Part shown: positions 52,801 to 61,349 of the stretch, in pieces
Layout of the letters: each line of letters opens with the position of its first letter
How positions within the stretch are numbered: position 1 is the stretch's first letter
From: a virus
Strand: one strand, 5' to 3'
Length of the DNA stretch: 64,000 nt
Virus record (IMG/VR): IMGVR_UViG_3300033997_000136
Coordinates: 1 to 64,000 of that record
Made by a program: the position numbers and the translations under genes
Notes under the pieces: generated by a model
Told to the model about the DNA's origin: nothing
What the model saw: the letters and a program-made list of their open reading frames with translations, nothing else
Databases searched by the model: none

Positions 52801-53598
52801 ATGCGTCTTCTTTATATACCGTCCTGGCTTGCTGATACGCTTCGAAATGCAGAACAACCCTTAAGTGTGTTGTTAAACCCAGCTGAGATAACAAAGTACG
52901 TTTCTCGCTCTGATTTGATTCAAGTGTATTCTGCCACCAGTTTTTTTGACCACTACATCTATCACAAAGGATTTAGTGATGCAGTTCGTCATGAGTATTC
53001 CTATTCACCTGGGAATGTGAATCACGCAGCAGAACAAAACTACTTATCAGATTCAAGTGCAAATAGTTGCACACTGGTTCATCCTTCTGGTGTTCGTAGT
53101 GAAATCAATCGTGTTTACGCACATGCAATTAACAGAGCATTTAACGTACCTCTTTATTTTGGTGGTATGTTGGTTGATACACCGTACTACAATGATTTTA
53201 TAGTAGCAGATAAACGCCTTCACCATGAATATGAAGATGTGTTTAATTACGAACCCCATTTTCGTGGTGGTGCTCGTTTTGTTGCTAATCTGTTCAAATT
53301 ACTTACCGCTGACGTAGTTGGTTTTAATTTAGATACAGATACCTTTTATTATGACATTGTCCAACTTTCAGCAGACACGTTTGGTATTGTACCTAAACGT
53401 AAACTGCGAGAAGCAGACGGTGGCGTGGTGAAGCATGTGTCACTTTTCGACATGGAAAAAGTAAGCTTTGCTTTACTTGTCGATGAATTGACACGTTTAT
53501 CATATGTTCATAAACCCTCACTCTCAGCTTTACATGAAGTTGAGATGTTAAGTTTATGGATTGAACAGTTACCACTCGTTAGCCAACTATCAGCTTAA
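52801..53598 (+). CDS. Hypothetical protein upstream of major capsid gene, 265 aa
   Basis: TGGAG precedes ATG 52801. The protein is soluble and mixed, with many Y, H and D residues and no known motif. It is followed by a small hairpin and then the capsid gene, the place phiKZ gp119 occupies. No function is visible; expression with the capsid gene would suggest a head role. Confidence 0.68.
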   Translation: MRLLYIPSWLADTLRNAEQPLSVLLNPAEITKYVSRSDLIQVYSATSFFDHYIYHKGFSDAVRHEYSYSPGNVNHAAEQNYLSDSSANSCTLVHPSGVRSEINRVYAHAINRAFNVPLYFGGMLVDTPYYNDFIVADKRLHHEYEDVFNYEPHFRGGARFVANLFKLLTADVVGFNLDTDTFYYDIVQLSADTFGIVPKRKLREADGGVVKHVSLFDMEKVSFALLVDELTRLSYVHKPSLSALHEVEMLSLWIEQLPLVSQLSA

Positions 53599-53624
53599 GT
53601 GGGTAACTACTGTAACCAATGGTA

Positions 53625-53651
53625 TAGTGGGTTATCCACTACGATATTTTT
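53625..53651 (+). terminator. Hairpin upstream of capsid gene
   Basis: TAGTGG and CCACTA pair around GTTAT, followed by CGATATTTTTAC. It could end the 52801 message or form part of the capsid leader; the capsid ATG is 25 bases further on. Confidence 0.5.
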
Positions 53652-53675
53652 ACTTTTCTGCGCAAGGAAAATAAC

Positions 53676-55859
53676 ATGAGTACAAAACAACGTTTCTCCA
53701 AAGCTTTATCAGCAATGCTGGGTCGAGTGGAAGAATCCCTGAAACAAAATGCACCGCAATTCCAGGACAAGTTTTACAGTGCAATGACACTGCAAAGCGA
53801 CGCCGCCAACTTCGACGATGAAGAGCTGAAAAACACTCAGACTTCTATTGCTGAAGAGCTGGTGACTATGGCCAACGAAGTCGATGCCGAGTTAATCGAA
53901 AAAGACGAACTTGAGCCACTGACTGTTCAATCTGCCGCTATCAAAGCTGGTCTGATGATTTCTGCATTATACGGCAACACCAACGCTGCTGGTAAATATG
54001 CTAAAGCCGCATTAACCAACAGAAAGACTGGTGATGACGTTATCACGTTACAAAGCATCCAGTTTGGTCCTGGTGGTGAAGTTGAAGTAGCACGTCATGG
54101 TGACTACACGCAACAATCATTCGACAACAACGAACTGGGTAAATACATTCCACGTTCAGTATTGTTTAACGTGTTAGCCAGCCGCCAAGACCGTTTCGGT
54201 GAAGCATGGTTCCCAACTCACGTTATGGCTCCATCAGAATCAGGTTTAGCGATCACTGTTGAGCGTCAGGAAGTCATCAGCTTCGCTACTCGCGATGCCA
54301 ATGGTAAGCCAATCTCTATCCCGCGTAAATCGCTGGTGAAAGCATTTAAAGACCACAAAATTTTAAGCCGCCCTTCTACTGAGCTGGTGCCGTTTGTTTC
54401 TGCTGAAAACGACGTGTACATGATTGACGAAGCGCTGGTCGGTAACCGCAACTTCCCAGTTGGCGATGCGAACATCGTAACTCGTCCGCTGAAAATCGGC
54501 ACTGAAGTAAACATGTTGGGTGTGTCTAACTCTCCAACTCTGTTACAAGGTGGTGTGTTAAACACGACTGACGAAATGGCCGTGGGTGGTGGCGTAAAAG
54601 CACTGTACGTATCTTTCACAGATGGTACTGCTACTGAAGTATTCAGCTTCAACACTGAAATGGCTTCACGTAACCAATTCAACCCAGCGCCGCAAGGCAA
54701 AGACCGTGACATTCAGTTAATGATGCCTGCGGTAACGTTGATTCTGGATAAGAACAGCAAACTGCACAGCGACGTTGACTCTACTTTGTTAGCCCGTATC
54801 AAAACGGATGACCTGGTTGTTAAGTTAACTGTAGCAGTCACTGGTTACGGTTCTCTGCAAACTTCAAACGTTGTGGTCAACGCTGCCAAAATCAACGTGG
54901 TTGAAGTGGTCAACGCTGCCAAAGAAAGCCTGCCTCTGGGTGATGGTGTAGGTAAAGAAATCGCTGATTTAATCAACGGTTTAGCACCACAAGCAATCGC
55001 ATGGGACCCAATGTTCCGTCGTTCAAACACCAACTGGCGTACTCTGGGTGACTTAGTTGATGTATCATCTTACAGCATGATCATCGACGTACAACCAGGC
55101 TACCCACTGGCAGTTATCAGTTCTACTGAAGAAGAACAACACGGTATGAAGTTAGCTGGTATCATTAACGCTAACCGTGCTCGTACTTCAAACTCAGCAG
55201 TAACTACACTGATTAACTACGTAGACCACTTAGGTGCACAAACCGAAGCTCTGCGTCGTGGTGTGGATGTTGATATCGCAGGTCAAGGTAAGTGGTTAAT
55301 CACTCCGTACCATGCTGAAGTGAACTGTGACGTTGTAGACCGCGTTCGTAACCGTCGTAGCGGTGAGTTAGTGCAAGATATTTGCTGGGTACTGGTAGAT
55401 GCTATCCGTGACGCAGCGTATCAGATGTACACTGAATCACAATACGGTACTGTGTTGGAAATGGTGACTGGTTCTCCAGACATGAAACCAACTATCGTTA
55501 TCGGTTGTGACCCAATCACTGAACGTTACTTAAACATCGCTGGCGATACTCGTCTGCTGGGTGATAAGTTTGATGTTCAGGTTGTGTCTACTTACGACGA
55601 CCGTATGTATGACAACGCTGTCGACGAACGTACTCTGTACATGTCATTCACTCGTAAACAGCCAGGTCACTTAGACTGCGCTGGTTTTGGTACTTTCGCT
55701 ATCATTCCTGAAATGATGCAGAAGATCACCATGGACCGTGATGGCACCACTTATACGCAAGACCGCGTGATTCCTCGTCAAATGCACGTACCGGTATTAC
55801 CGTGTGCAACCAAAATGACGATTAAGAACCTGTCTGCTGCTGTAAACGGTCAGATTTAA
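53676..55859 (+). CDS. Major capsid protein (phiKZ gp120-like)
   Basis: 727 aa, close to the phiKZ capsid protein (747 aa). The N-terminal 110 residues are acidic and helical, typical of a delta domain removed by the prohead protease; A-x-E candidates lie at 59-61 and 66-68, and the mature part probably begins before the beta-rich DDVITLQSIQFGPGGEVEV stretch (120-138). The rest is a HK97-type pattern of beta and alpha segments. The gene uses CTG, GCC and other strong codons far more than most neighbours, as expected for the most abundant protein. AAGGAAA precedes the ATG and a terminator follows. Confidence 0.88.
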   Translation: MSTKQRFSKALSAMLGRVEESLKQNAPQFQDKFYSAMTLQSDAANFDDEELKNTQTSIAEELVTMANEVDAELIEKDELEPLTVQSAAIKAGLMISALYGNTNAAGKYAKAALTNRKTGDDVITLQSIQFGPGGEVEVARHGDYTQQSFDNNELGKYIPRSVLFNVLASRQDRFGEAWFPTHVMAPSESGLAITVERQEVISFATRDANGKPISIPRKSLVKAFKDHKILSRPSTELVPFVSAENDVYMIDEALVGNRNFPVGDANIVTRPLKIGTEVNMLGVSNSPTLLQGGVLNTTDEMAVGGGVKALYVSFTDGTATEVFSFNTEMASRNQFNPAPQGKDRDIQLMMPAVTLILDKNSKLHSDVDSTLLARIKTDDLVVKLTVAVTGYGSLQTSNVVVNAAKINVVEVVNAAKESLPLGDGVGKEIADLINGLAPQAIAWDPMFRRSNTNWRTLGDLVDVSSYSMIIDVQPGYPLAVISSTEEEQHGMKLAGIINANRARTSNSAVTTLINYVDHLGAQTEALRRGVDVDIAGQGKWLITPYHAEVNCDVVDRVRNRRSGELVQDICWVLVDAIRDAAYQMYTESQYGTVLEMVTGSPDMKPTIVIGCDPITERYLNIAGDTRLLGDKFDVQVVSTYDDRMYDNAVDERTLYMSFTRKQPGHLDCAGFGTFAIIPEMMQKITMDRDGTTYTQDRVIPRQMHVPVLPCATKMTIKNLSAAVNGQI

Positions 55860-55897
55860 TTATCTAACCGCAACACATGAATCCATGTGTGTATAAG

Positions 55898-55942
55898 GAG
55901 GAGGGCTAACGCCCTCCTCTTTATGCGTCTTTTTTTTTTTCG
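55898..55942 (+). terminator. Strong terminator after capsid gene
   Basis: GAGGAGGGC and GCCCTCCTC form a 9 bp stem around TAAC (55898-55919), followed by TTTATGCG and ten or more T bases. A smaller ACACATG/CATGTGT hairpin lies just upstream. Confidence 0.82.
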
Positions 55943-55952
55943 AAAGTTTTTG

Positions 55953-55967
55953 AAACATACATTATAA
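55953..55967 (+). promoter_or_regulatory. Candidate phage promoter element
   Basis: AAACATACATTATAA is identical to 4491-4505 and is followed by AGGTGACA. It lies 57 bases before the next ATG and directly after the capsid terminator. Confidence 0.56.
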
Positions 55968-56023
55968 AGGTGACATTAACAATAATAAACCCTTCGTTTA
56001 TTTTAGTATTCAGGATTCAGGCG

Positions 56024-57136
56024 ATGGAAGATGATGCGCTATTAACCGAATTTAATCTAACGTACAGATTAGCCACAACAATTACAGGTTATTCAACGGT
56101 AGATGCAAAACAAACACAAGTCAGTAAAACCGTCAATTATCACAACCACAGCACGGAGATAGTAAACGTTGTAGAACGTTCAGGGCTTCATTTTAGATTA
56201 TTACCAAGCGACGTCTGTACAGGTCGCTTCATTGTGACTATCACCTACATGGTCACGGCACGTGCACATATTGACCCAACGCACGATATTTCTGAAGAAT
56301 TACTTTCCAAAAAGAAAAACATCTCTGCTGAGGAGGAAGCTTTATTATCACCTGTTGAACATGCACGTAAATCACACAACCATGGTCGTGGTGGTCGTTC
56401 ACATACGTTTACTGTAGAGTACACGTATTCATTGACAGACTTATTACGAAATACAGTCAAAGGGTTGTACCTTGATGAGACTGACCTTGTTGTAACGGTA
56501 GGTGACTTTACAGAAGACTCACCACGTCATCCATTCTCAACAGAAGGACGTCGACGTGAATTAATCTGTACAATGTCTTACCAACACACACAACGTTCTA
56601 TGTACCATGTTGTGCGACTTGTATGTAATTCAGGTGAATTCACTGGGCAGTACATGAACATCGCAGGAGACATTTGCTTTGTTCCTTCGATTAAATCACC
56701 GACTGAACAAAATGGTGTGTACATCTACACAGGTCAAGAAGTTCATTCTGTTGTACGTCCAAAAATAGAATACTACACGTATGAGGAAGCGCGTAAGAAA
56801 TTTGGAATGTATGAAACACGTGAGCTTTGTGAGAACGTTCAGAAAATGCTTACTGCTGAACATGAGCTTCGCATGTCGGAACTTAAAGTTCAGTTAGAAG
56901 AAACTAAAATGAACGCGGAACAGCAAAAGCAGAAATACGAAGCTGAGTCGCTAAAGCGTAAACAGGAACATGAGGAGTATAAAGAACAACTTGAGAAAGA
57001 AGCTGCTCGTCGTAAAGATGAATACGAGCGTCGGTCTGTTGTTCGTAAAGATGATTCTGAAACTTGGAAAATGACCACGGTTGTTGTAGGTAGTGCGTTA
57101 GCAATTGGTGGGCTTATTTTCAAAGCAATGAAATAA
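56024..57136 (+). CDS. Coiled-coil protein with C-terminal membrane anchor
   Basis: 370 aa. The first 260 residues are beta-rich. Residues about 285-345 form a long, highly charged coiled coil rich in E, K and R. The end, MTTVVVGSALAIGGLIF plus a basic AMK tail (about 350-370), is a single membrane segment, so the protein is tail-anchored with its bulk in the cytoplasm. ATG 56024 is chosen; GTG 55970 overlaps the promoter element and has no ribosome site. Located right after the capsid gene. In nucleus-forming phages, capsids assemble on the inner membrane before migrating, so a membrane docking role is an attractive guess. Confidence 0.72.
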   Translation: MEDDALLTEFNLTYRLATTITGYSTVDAKQTQVSKTVNYHNHSTEIVNVVERSGLHFRLLPSDVCTGRFIVTITYMVTARAHIDPTHDISEELLSKKKNISAEEEALLSPVEHARKSHNHGRGGRSHTFTVEYTYSLTDLLRNTVKGLYLDETDLVVTVGDFTEDSPRHPFSTEGRRRELICTMSYQHTQRSMYHVVRLVCNSGEFTGQYMNIAGDICFVPSIKSPTEQNGVYIYTGQEVHSVVRPKIEYYTYEEARKKFGMYETRELCENVQKMLTAEHELRMSELKVQLEETKMNAEQQKQKYEAESLKRKQEHEEYKEQLEKEAARRKDEYERRSVVRKDDSETWKMTTVVVGSALAIGGLIFKAMK

Positions 57137-57191
57137 ACATTTACATGGGATGATAATATTCTGCAACCAGTATAATGAAAGAGAGCAACAC

Positions 57192-58841
57192 ATGGATCAA
57201 ATAGGACTACAGACTTATCTTGAAGGGGTTCCCCATCTAAACCCCCGAATTGTGAAAGGTATTGCTACTGAACAAATGCGTCAAGCGGTTCACACCATTG
57301 ACAGTGCGATTAGTAGTATTGCCCCATCATTCCCTGATGGTCTTAAGTATGTCGGCTACAAAGTGTGCGACCCAAAGACAACGTTTTTGGAATTAACAAA
57401 GCAACGTGACGGTAATCGTCGTCGTGTGGAGTTGTCACGCAGCGATTTCTTTTTGGTGCGTTATGATTTTACGTATGACGATGGACACGGTCCTGTAAAA
57501 CTACGTCCGTGTTATTTCTGTTTACCGTTTACTGATGACCAATCGCCTATCATGTTTATTCGTGGTAAACGTTACTCCATCAGTCCAGTGTTAGCTGACC
57601 CAGCGTTTAGCATTGGTACGGATTATGTATTTGTGCCTCTGAATAAAAAGCGGGCTAACTTTGAACGAACGTATCAACATTTCTATTTAAATGGTACGAT
57701 GCATACCACGTACGTTGTATGGGCATGGCTTCACGCAAATGCCAAGCGTCGTACTGGAACAAAGAATGTGATATACAGCACCATAGCACATTACTTGTTT
57801 GCACGATACGGACTCACTGAAACCTTTAAACAATTTGCTGCGTGTGATGTCGTTGTCGGTTATGAGGAGATTAACCACACCAACTATCCAGCGGAAGAAT
57901 GGTTCATTTGCCAAAGTGCTGGCATTCCACCAAAATCAGCGAAGACGGTTGATTACAAGCCTTTCAAAAAGGGTACGTATGAATCCAGTAAACTTCGCAT
58001 TGCTATTCCTGTATCACAATACAGTCAGATGGCAATTAGTCTTGTTGGCGGTTTCTTTTACATTGTGGATAGATTCCCACAAAAAGTAGAAGCAGCATTC
58101 GTAGACAATACAGATTTGTGGATGTTGTTGCTTGGCGTAGTGATTAATGGACCAGGTGCGAGTATCGGTCTTCTTATCAATGAAGTGAAAAACCACTTAC
58201 AGTCGTTAGACGAATACGTGGACCCTATTGATAAAAAGAACTTTGAAATGGCAGGGTTAATGAACTGCGAAGATGTGTATCAACTATTTGCACACATTGT
58301 TGAGTTACTCTCACACCAACAGATGAATCGTGACCGTCGGTTGAGTAATTTGATAGGAAAGCATTTGGTGACACAACGTTATGCATTGTTTGATGTCATT
58401 AAACAAATTAACTATTTAAACTTTGCATTACGTAATGCGCAGCACAAAAAGCAGCGTTTAGACGAGATGGAATTGAACAACATTTTGCAGAAGTGGTTCA
58501 AACCAACGACCGCGTTTAAAATGACAAACGGTCATGGTGAGATTACACCAATTTCTACAGCAAGTGATAACTTGTATGTAGGGGTTACATCCTCCATGGT
58601 CAGTCAAGAGAACGCAGACCCACACAGTGGTGAGAAGTCTCGTATCACGTTAAACAACCCAGCTCGCCATTTAGATTCATCTCTACCGGTTGTGGCGACG
58701 TATAACGCCATGCGTAAATCAGACCCAACAGGACTTGACGTGATTAGTCCTTATGTCGAAATCTCCGACGATGGTCGTATTCTTCCATGTACAAAGCACG
58801 AAGCTTTATTGGAACGAGTACAGCGTGAGATATGGACCTAA
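57192..58841 (+). CDS. Non-virion RNA polymerase beta subunit, N-terminal piece (phiKZ gp123-like)
   Basis: 549 aa. In phiKZ, gp123 (similar length) forms the N-terminal half of the non-virion polymerase beta subunit and lies a few genes after the capsid gene gp120; this gene has the same place, two genes downstream. MFIRGKRYSISPVLADPAFS (about 124-143) resembles the beta GTFIING...SQLHRSPG region. The rest is too divergent to align by eye. ATG 57192 with GAGAG before it is preferred over an earlier frame start at 57150. Its partner, the beta C-terminal piece, is at 9586, almost 46 kb away. Confidence 0.68.
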   Translation: MDQIGLQTYLEGVPHLNPRIVKGIATEQMRQAVHTIDSAISSIAPSFPDGLKYVGYKVCDPKTTFLELTKQRDGNRRRVELSRSDFFLVRYDFTYDDGHGPVKLRPCYFCLPFTDDQSPIMFIRGKRYSISPVLADPAFSIGTDYVFVPLNKKRANFERTYQHFYLNGTMHTTYVVWAWLHANAKRRTGTKNVIYSTIAHYLFARYGLTETFKQFAACDVVVGYEEINHTNYPAEEWFICQSAGIPPKSAKTVDYKPFKKGTYESSKLRIAIPVSQYSQMAISLVGGFFYIVDRFPQKVEAAFVDNTDLWMLLLGVVINGPGASIGLLINEVKNHLQSLDEYVDPIDKKNFEMAGLMNCEDVYQLFAHIVELLSHQQMNRDRRLSNLIGKHLVTQRYALFDVIKQINYLNFALRNAQHKKQRLDEMELNNILQKWFKPTTAFKMTNGHGEITPISTASDNLYVGVTSSMVSQENADPHSGEKSRITLNNPARHLDSSLPVVATYNAMRKSDPTGLDVISPYVEISDDGRILPCTKHEALLERVQREIWT

Positions 58842-58873
58842 CTGCACGATAAGCTAAACGTGTGTATAAGTAC

Positions 58874-58921
58874 ATCACAGTTATATTGAATAAATAAAGA
58901 GATATACATTATAACTGTGAT
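58874..58921. promoter_or_regulatory. Inverted repeat around promoter candidate
   Basis: ATCACAGTTATA (58874-58885) and its exact complement TATAACTGTGAT (58910-58921) flank 24 A/T-rich bases. The right arm overlaps the promoter-like ATACATTATAA (58904-58914), 36 bases before the next ATG. It may be a bidirectional signal, an operator pair, or a long hairpin. Confidence 0.5.
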
Positions 58922-58949
58922 ACAATCCCCCACAGGAGTCGTTCTAACT

Positions 58950-60902
58950 ATGTCACAAAATTTACCAGCATTACCGGATTATCCGATAGACGAGCAATAC
59001 GTCTCTCAGCTCCCTCGGATTAATTACCAGAACTACGGTGTAGACCGTAAATTAGGTGAAGCTGTCACTGCATTGGTTGTTGATGAAATTCAACGTCGTA
59101 CTGAGCAGGAAGACAATCTTGCCTTCATGTGTTTTAACTATTACAGCTACAGCGGCTTTGAGAACAATGAGTTTGATGAACTGTTAGAAGCTGTGTTTGA
59201 TTATTTACTGGCGTATTCAGATGTAAACAACGTCGACCCGTATGAATTACTTCCTGATTTGGTGGTTGATGCGGTGACTGCAAAGTGTGCGCAATTAGCA
59301 CAAACATGTGGTTTCGACCGTTACTTCCCAGCATACCGTCAAATGGTCAGTGAAGGGATGCGTCTTGCTAATGAAATCATTAACTTCATGCGTTCAGTTT
59401 CCGCACCAGCTCCAGCACACCAGCGTGGTCCACAACAACGTACAGCACAACGTTCAGCCTATAACGGTCCTGTTCAACAAGGTCGTCAAGCGCAACAACA
59501 GCGTCCAGTAGTGCGTAGTGGTGTAGGTAATCAGATTCGTAGCGATGTTCAACAACATACGTCGATTAACCGTGCGTATACTGCACCTACAACACACGTT
59601 ACTCGTCCAGGTATCGGTGCAGTAGGTCAAGGTAATGTTACACGACCAGAGCGCGAAGTTGCTCAGCGTCCTGCAACTAATAGTCGCACATTTGTACCAA
59701 CAGGTACTGGTGCGCTTAAGACTAGCAGCTATGCTCGACCAGGTAACGCAGTACAAGCTCAATCTGCACAAAGACCAGCAGCCATTCGTTCAATGGCATC
59801 TGCTGATGCGTTTAGTAATGCGGTGCGTAAGCATTTGAATTACGACACACCAGAAGTGTACAATGTACCACTTGCTGTGTTACCAGACCACACCATTTTG
59901 TATCGTGAACAAGATGGTACAAGTCAATTAGAATACTACGGTGTCCCCACTAACCAATTAGAAGGAGTTCCAGGCGTGGACTATTTAAAACTCGAAACCG
60001 ACCCACGTGCTTTAGCGCGCGCAACGCAATCTCAAACCAAAACCAAACTGGCTGATTTACCAGCAGAAGCTCCAGCAGTACCTACTGCTGATACCAAAGA
60101 AACGTTTGTGAAAACGCTGGCACCGATTGTGTTACCTGAAACTATCCAGGCCAACACATTGTCGCAAGCTATTGCTGACGCTCAGTCTATTCTGTTCTCT
60201 ACGTTTGATATTGAACCAAACGAAAACAGAATCCTGGAATTTAAAGTGGACATGATTAACGAGCATCTGTATTGCAGTGTAGAAGATGCCGACCACATCC
60301 GTTCACTTAGCCGTAAGCAGGAATTCCACACACTTCGTGATTTGTTAAAGACTGTTCGCAGTGAAGTGGATGAAAGCGTGTACTGGGCGATTGAAGACCG
60401 TATCACGATGATGTTTAACAACACCATCGAAAGCAGCTTAGGTTTGAAAGTTAAGATTGATTCGTTCAGTCAAGACTTCGACGAGCTGATTCCTTATCTG
60501 GGTAAAAAGTATCCAAACATCAGCGAAACTGCGGTGCAGAAGTTCTTAGCTACTGCACTCTTTGCGATGACTCGTTCATTAACTGACAAAACACCAAAAG
60601 ACCCAACGAAGTACGATGGTATCTTGCGGTTATCAGTTCCTATGTACGTTGCTTTATTACCCGTTCCTGCTGGCAATTTAAACATTGCATTGATTGAACG
60701 CTTCTCGTTGTTAAGTTCAGAAACACATCCTGAGCTGCACAACATCCTGACTAACCTGATTGAACGTACTACAGATGCAAAAGGTGCAACCGTTGTATCT
60801 CGTATTGTTCGTACCATCGACGGTATCTATCTGGAAGTCAGTCAGAACGCGTTTGCCAATGACCAGGTGATGATTCGCCAGTATAAACCAAGACCGTTTT
60901 AA
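58950..60902 (+). CDS. Hypothetical protein with Q/R/P-rich central region, 650 aa
   Basis: An acidic helical N-terminal domain (about 1-148) is followed by a low-complexity region rich in Q, R, P, A and T (about 150-285) and a folded C-terminal half (about 290-650). ATG 58950 has CAGGAG upstream; GTG 58917 lies within the promoter motif and is rejected. The size is near that of the phage nucleus shell protein, but the large disordered region and the position (after gp123) do not fit. No enzyme motif. The basic, Q-rich region could bind nucleic acid or drive condensation. Confidence 0.7.
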   Translation: MSQNLPALPDYPIDEQYVSQLPRINYQNYGVDRKLGEAVTALVVDEIQRRTEQEDNLAFMCFNYYSYSGFENNEFDELLEAVFDYLLAYSDVNNVDPYELLPDLVVDAVTAKCAQLAQTCGFDRYFPAYRQMVSEGMRLANEIINFMRSVSAPAPAHQRGPQQRTAQRSAYNGPVQQGRQAQQQRPVVRSGVGNQIRSDVQQHTSINRAYTAPTTHVTRPGIGAVGQGNVTRPEREVAQRPATNSRTFVPTGTGALKTSSYARPGNAVQAQSAQRPAAIRSMASADAFSNAVRKHLNYDTPEVYNVPLAVLPDHTILYREQDGTSQLEYYGVPTNQLEGVPGVDYLKLETDPRALARATQSQTKTKLADLPAEAPAVPTADTKETFVKTLAPIVLPETIQANTLSQAIADAQSILFSTFDIEPNENRILEFKVDMINEHLYCSVEDADHIRSLSRKQEFHTLRDLLKTVRSEVDESVYWAIEDRITMMFNNTIESSLGLKVKIDSFSQDFDELIPYLGKKYPNISETAVQKFLATALFAMTRSLTDKTPKDPTKYDGILRLSVPMYVALLPVPAGNLNIALIERFSLLSSETHPELHNILTNLIERTTDAKGATVVSRIVRTIDGIYLEVSQNAFANDQVMIRQYKPRPF

Positions 60903-60919
60903 ACGACAGTGGGGTCGTT

Positions 60920-60960
60920 AGTGGGATAGGGGTACATTTGTACCCCTTCCACTTTTTTAT
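60920..60960 (+). terminator. Intrinsic terminator
   Basis: AGTGG...GGGGTAC pairs with GTACCCC...CCACT around ATTT, with a small internal bulge, followed by TTTTTTAT. Confidence 0.75.
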
Positions 60961-60977
60961 GCCCACTAAGGACATTT

Positions 60978-61205
60978 GTGAACACTCTATTGTTTTTAGT
61001 TGAAGCATGGTTATCGTTTGCAATCACAAAGCAAGCCGTACCTAAGCTAAATCGAACTGCTTACTTTCGCGACTATTTAAGACTGTACGATGTTTCAACA
61101 CTTGATGAAGAAACAAAAGTATTTGTACATGAGTGTTTATCGCATTCATCTGACGATGCATTTTATCAGCATCTCTTAACACGGACAAAACAAGTGACAC
61201 GTTGA
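60978..61205 (+). CDS. Hypothetical small protein, 75 aa
   Basis: Starts with GTG at 60978, AAGGAC before it. The protein is helical with a weakly hydrophobic N-terminus (LLFLVEAWLSFAI) that might touch the membrane. The last codons form the left arm of a 14 bp hairpin. The ribosome site, spacing after a terminator and clean end favour a real gene. Function unknown. Confidence 0.58.
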   Translation: MNTLLFLVEAWLSFAITKQAVPKLNRTAYFRDYLRLYDVSTLDEETKVFVHECLSHSSDDAFYQHLLTRTKQVTR

Positions 61206-61226
61206 GCGATGTGCTCAACGTGTCAC
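61194..61226. terminator. Hairpin overlapping small gene end
   Basis: GTGACACGTTGAGC and its exact complement form a 14 bp stem around GATGT. There is no T tract after it; it includes the stop codon of the small gene. Confidence 0.6.
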
Positions 61227-61303
61227 TATGTATCGATTTTACTCTGACATCACTTGATGTCTAAAAAAATGGCAGGAAGTACCACTTCGGTGGACGTAAA
61301 AGT

Positions 61304-61342
61304 AAGGGGTGTTATCACCCCTTCTTTTTTTGTTTATTTTTT
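61304..61342. terminator. Bidirectional terminator
   Basis: AAGGGGTG and CACCCCTT pair around TTAT, followed by CTTTTTTTGTTTATTTTTTG. It serves the end of the - strand gene at 61350. The 77 bases between the previous hairpin and this one hold only a short CCAC-TTCG-GTGG hairpin. Confidence 0.75.
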
Positions 61343-61349
61343 GTACACA

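Noticed and set aside
54266-54712. Antisense frame of 148 codons inside the capsid gene
   Set aside because: The capsid frame is clearly coding; the antisense frame lacks a ribosome site.
58950-60902. Chimallin (phage nucleus shell protein) candidate because of similar length
   Set aside because: The large Q/R-rich disordered centre and position after gp123 do not fit; in phiKZ the shell gene (gp54) lies before gp55, outside the region covered here.
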